DNA of 17,149 nt from the NCBI GenBank assembly GCA_035288405.1, contig DATEAK010000219.1:1-17149 (forward strand). Direction: 5' to 3'. The notes beneath the pieces were generated by a model, which worked only from the letters and a program-made list of their open reading frames with translations, ran no database searches and was not told the origin of the DNA. Below, one piece after another: positions 15,724 through 17,149 of the stretch. The position numbers and the translations under genes are program-made. Positions within the stretch are counted from its first letter, which is position 1; each line of letters opens with the position of its first letter. This DNA comes from JACPSX01 sp035288405 [NCBI: bacterium]. GTDB lineage: Bacteria > JACPSX01.

Positions 15724-16419
15724 ATGAAAATTGCCATTCTGGGAGGGACTGGGAAGGAAGGCAAAGCTCTGGCCCGGCGCTGGGCCTTGAGGGGAAACGC
15801 GATTTTCATCGGGTCGCGACAGCGTGAAAAGGCGCTCCGTGTCGCCGAGGAACTTGCCCGGGAAATTCATGACGGCGATTTTCATGGAGGAACCAACGAC
15901 GAGACGGCAGAAAAAGGAGAAGTGGTCGTCCTTGCGGTTACCTCTAAGGGGCATCGTGCCTTGCTCTTGCAGATACGGGATCGGGTTCAGGGGAAGGTGG
16001 TGATTGATGTCGTCGTTCCCCTGCATCCGCAAGATCCGACCCGGCTTGTTTTTCCAGTAGAAGGTTCGGCGGCTCAGGAAGCTCAGGCCCTTCTGGGGCC
16101 GGGCGTGAGTGTCATCGGAGCTTTGCACAACCTTTCGGCTCATCGGTACGATGAGACCGAGAACCTAATCGATTGCGACGTGCTGGTGTGCGGAGATAAT
16201 GCCGCGGCCAAGCAAATTGTTCTCGATCTCGTGATCCAGCTCGGGGTGAGGGCTATCGACGCAGGGCCTCTGGAAAACGCCGCGGTCCTTGAGGGAATGA
16301 CTGCGGTTCTGCTCGGCATCAACAGACGCTATGGAGTGAAAGCTGCATGTGTGGAGATCAGCGGGCTACCGCACGTGCTTAAGCCGGTGGAGAACCGGCT
16401 CTCGCAAAAGAGTCACTGA
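15724..16419 (+). CDS. npdG: NADPH:F420 oxidoreductase (NpdG/Fno)
   Basis: This enzyme transfers hydride between NADP(H) and F420, and in bacteria it normally supplies F420H2 for biosynthesis or oxidoreductases. The 231-residue protein begins with the Rossmann motif AILGGTGKEGKALARRW (4-20). Next come IGSRQREKA (29-37), whose Ser and Arg suit the 2'-phosphate of NADP, then VVVLAVTSKGH and VVIDVVVPLHP. Later it has GALHNLSAHRY and a C-terminal helix region with GPLENAAVLEGMTAVLLGIN. GGAGGGGG immediately upstream is a strong ribosome site; 44 bases separate it from cofE. Its place inside the F420 block supports the role. Confidence 0.93.
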   Translation: MKIAILGGTGKEGKALARRWALRGNAIFIGSRQREKALRVAEELAREIHDGDFHGGTNDETAEKGEVVVLAVTSKGHRALLLQIRDRVQGKVVIDVVVPLHPQDPTRLVFPVEGSAAQEAQALLGPGVSVIGALHNLSAHRYDETENLIDCDVLVCGDNAAAKQIVLDLVIQLGVRAIDAGPLENAAVLEGMTAVLLGINRRYGVKAACVEISGLPHVLKPVENRLSQKSH

Positions 16420-16471
16420 CGAGTCTAATTCTCCAGCTGCTGATGGCGGCATGGGAAAAGACAGGAAAGAG

Positions 16472-17149
16472 ATGTCCAGCGGAGTCAAATTCGAGCCGAC
16501 GGTTGCAGAGATCCTCTCTAAGGTGAGAGAAGGGGAGACGATCACTCGGGAAGAGGCCCTTGTCCTGGGAGAGGTGGAAGGGGAAGAGTTTTCGTCTCTG
16601 CTGAAAGCGGCCAGGGATCTGGCCGACCGGCACAAGGGCAAGGCCATCAGCTATTCCCGCAAGGTGTTCATCCCTCTCACGAACCTCTGCCGCGACTACT
16701 GCGGCTACTGCACGTTTCGCCGGGATCCGGGGGACGTGGGGGCCAAAACGATGGCTCCCGATGAAGTTCTGGAGGTGGTCCACCGGGGTGCGGAATTGGG
16801 TTGCAAAGAAGCCCTGTTCAGTCTCGGGGACCGGCCCGAAGCTTTGTTCGCAGAAGCCCGGGACGAACTGAGACGATTGGGATTTCGCAGGACACTCGAT
16901 TATCTGGCGGCCGTGTGCCGTCTGGTGGCTGAGCAATCGCCCCTTTTGCCTCATGCCAACCCGGGTCTCCTGGGACCGCGGGATTTGCGGATGCTGCGCG
17001 AGGTGAACGTGAGCCTGGGTCTCATGCTGGAGAGTGTGAGCCCGCGTTTGCAGGAAGCTGGTGGAGCCCATGAAAACGCGCCCGATAAGCTTCCTTCCCG
17101 CCGGCTCCGCACTTTGGAAGAGGCCGGGCGCTTGCACATTCCGTTTACG
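16472..17149 (+). CDS. cofG: FO synthase, CofG part (radical SAM), 3' end outside the window
   Basis: CofG and CofH, separate or fused as FbiC, build the deazaflavin chromophore FO from tyrosine and a flavin precursor. The visible 226 residues hold the CofG radical-SAM start: SYSRKVFIPLTNLCRDYCGY, with cysteines C73xxxC77xxC80 for the iron-sulfur cluster. They also hold GDRPE (119-123), GLMLESVSPRL (183-193), GGAH, APDKLPSRRLRTLEEAG and HIPFT, all near-canonical. The frame is open to the window edge, so the stop is not seen. About 60 residues precede the radical-SAM core, as in FbiC, so either a CofG-only or a fused CofG-CofH protein is possible. AGGA 5 bases upstream favours the ATG at 16472; the in-frame ATG at 16451 is an alternative. 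Confidence 0.9.
   Translation, partial: MSSGVKFEPTVAEILSKVREGETITREEALVLGEVEGEEFSSLLKAARDLADRHKGKAISYSRKVFIPLTNLCRDYCGYCTFRRDPGDVGAKTMAPDEVLEVVHRGAELGCKEALFSLGDRPEALFAEARDELRRLGFRRTLDYLAAVCRLVAEQSPLLPHANPGLLGPRDLRMLREVNVSLGLMLESVSPRLQEAGGAHENAPDKLPSRRLRTLEEAGRLHIPFT

Noticed and set aside
16379-17137. 252-codon minus-strand open frame opposite cofG
   Set aside because: The plus strand encodes an unmistakable radical-SAM CofG sequence open to the window edge; the antisense product has no motif.
1-17149. CRISPR arrays, tRNA or rRNA genes
   Set aside because: No regularly spaced repeats and no tRNA- or rRNA-like segments were seen in reading the window.

Overview
This is a bacterial chromosome segment, probably from an uncultured or environmental lineage. 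Genes are dense and on the plus strand apart from one decayed transposase, Shine-Dalgarno sites are frequent, and the right half is GC-rich. The mix of binding-protein transport, UbiD and M24 enzymes, an F420-dependent luciferase-fold oxidoreductase and a full run of F420 biosynthesis genes is what I would expect of soil, sediment or sponge-type groups such as Tectomicrobia or former Deltaproteobacteria. No phylogenetic marker is present, so that placement is only a guess.

Left third (1-5540), a patchwork. It holds the C-terminal tail of an unknown gene, a long non-coding gap, an AT-rich M24 creatinase-like gene whose metal ligands are mostly replaced, a periplasmic binding protein, and a UbiD-family gene. 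Around these intact genes lies debris: a fragment related to the TAXI-like gene found 7.5 kb downstream (3325-3447), a probable gene remnant broken into three frames (4956-5246), and the N-terminal piece of an ISNCY-like transposase on the minus strand (5146-5472).

Middle (5689-9751), an ABC importer of the ferric/thiamine/phosphonate type: a two-domain permease, an ATPase and a binding protein. The binding protein is a close paralogue of the one at 2192-3280, so one membrane complex may serve two binding proteins.

Right (9847-17149), an F420 module. It comprises a luciferase-like F420-dependent oxidoreductase, a TAXI/NMT1-type protein with no signal peptide, and a ferredoxin-FrhB/FdhB-type F420 oxidoreductase. 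These are followed by cofD, cofC and cofE, which overlap, then npdG (NADPH:F420 reductase) and the start of cofG or fbiC, cut by the window edge. The cell can apparently make F420, reduce it with NADPH and spend it on the oxidoreductases encoded just upstream.

The points most worth a second look are the UbiD homologue in which the catalytic Glu-Arg-Glu network appears replaced although the cofactor/metal residues remain, and the signal-less TAXI-like protein set between two F420 enzymes, with a decayed relative beside the UbiD gene. All family calls come from reading the sequence; no search was run.
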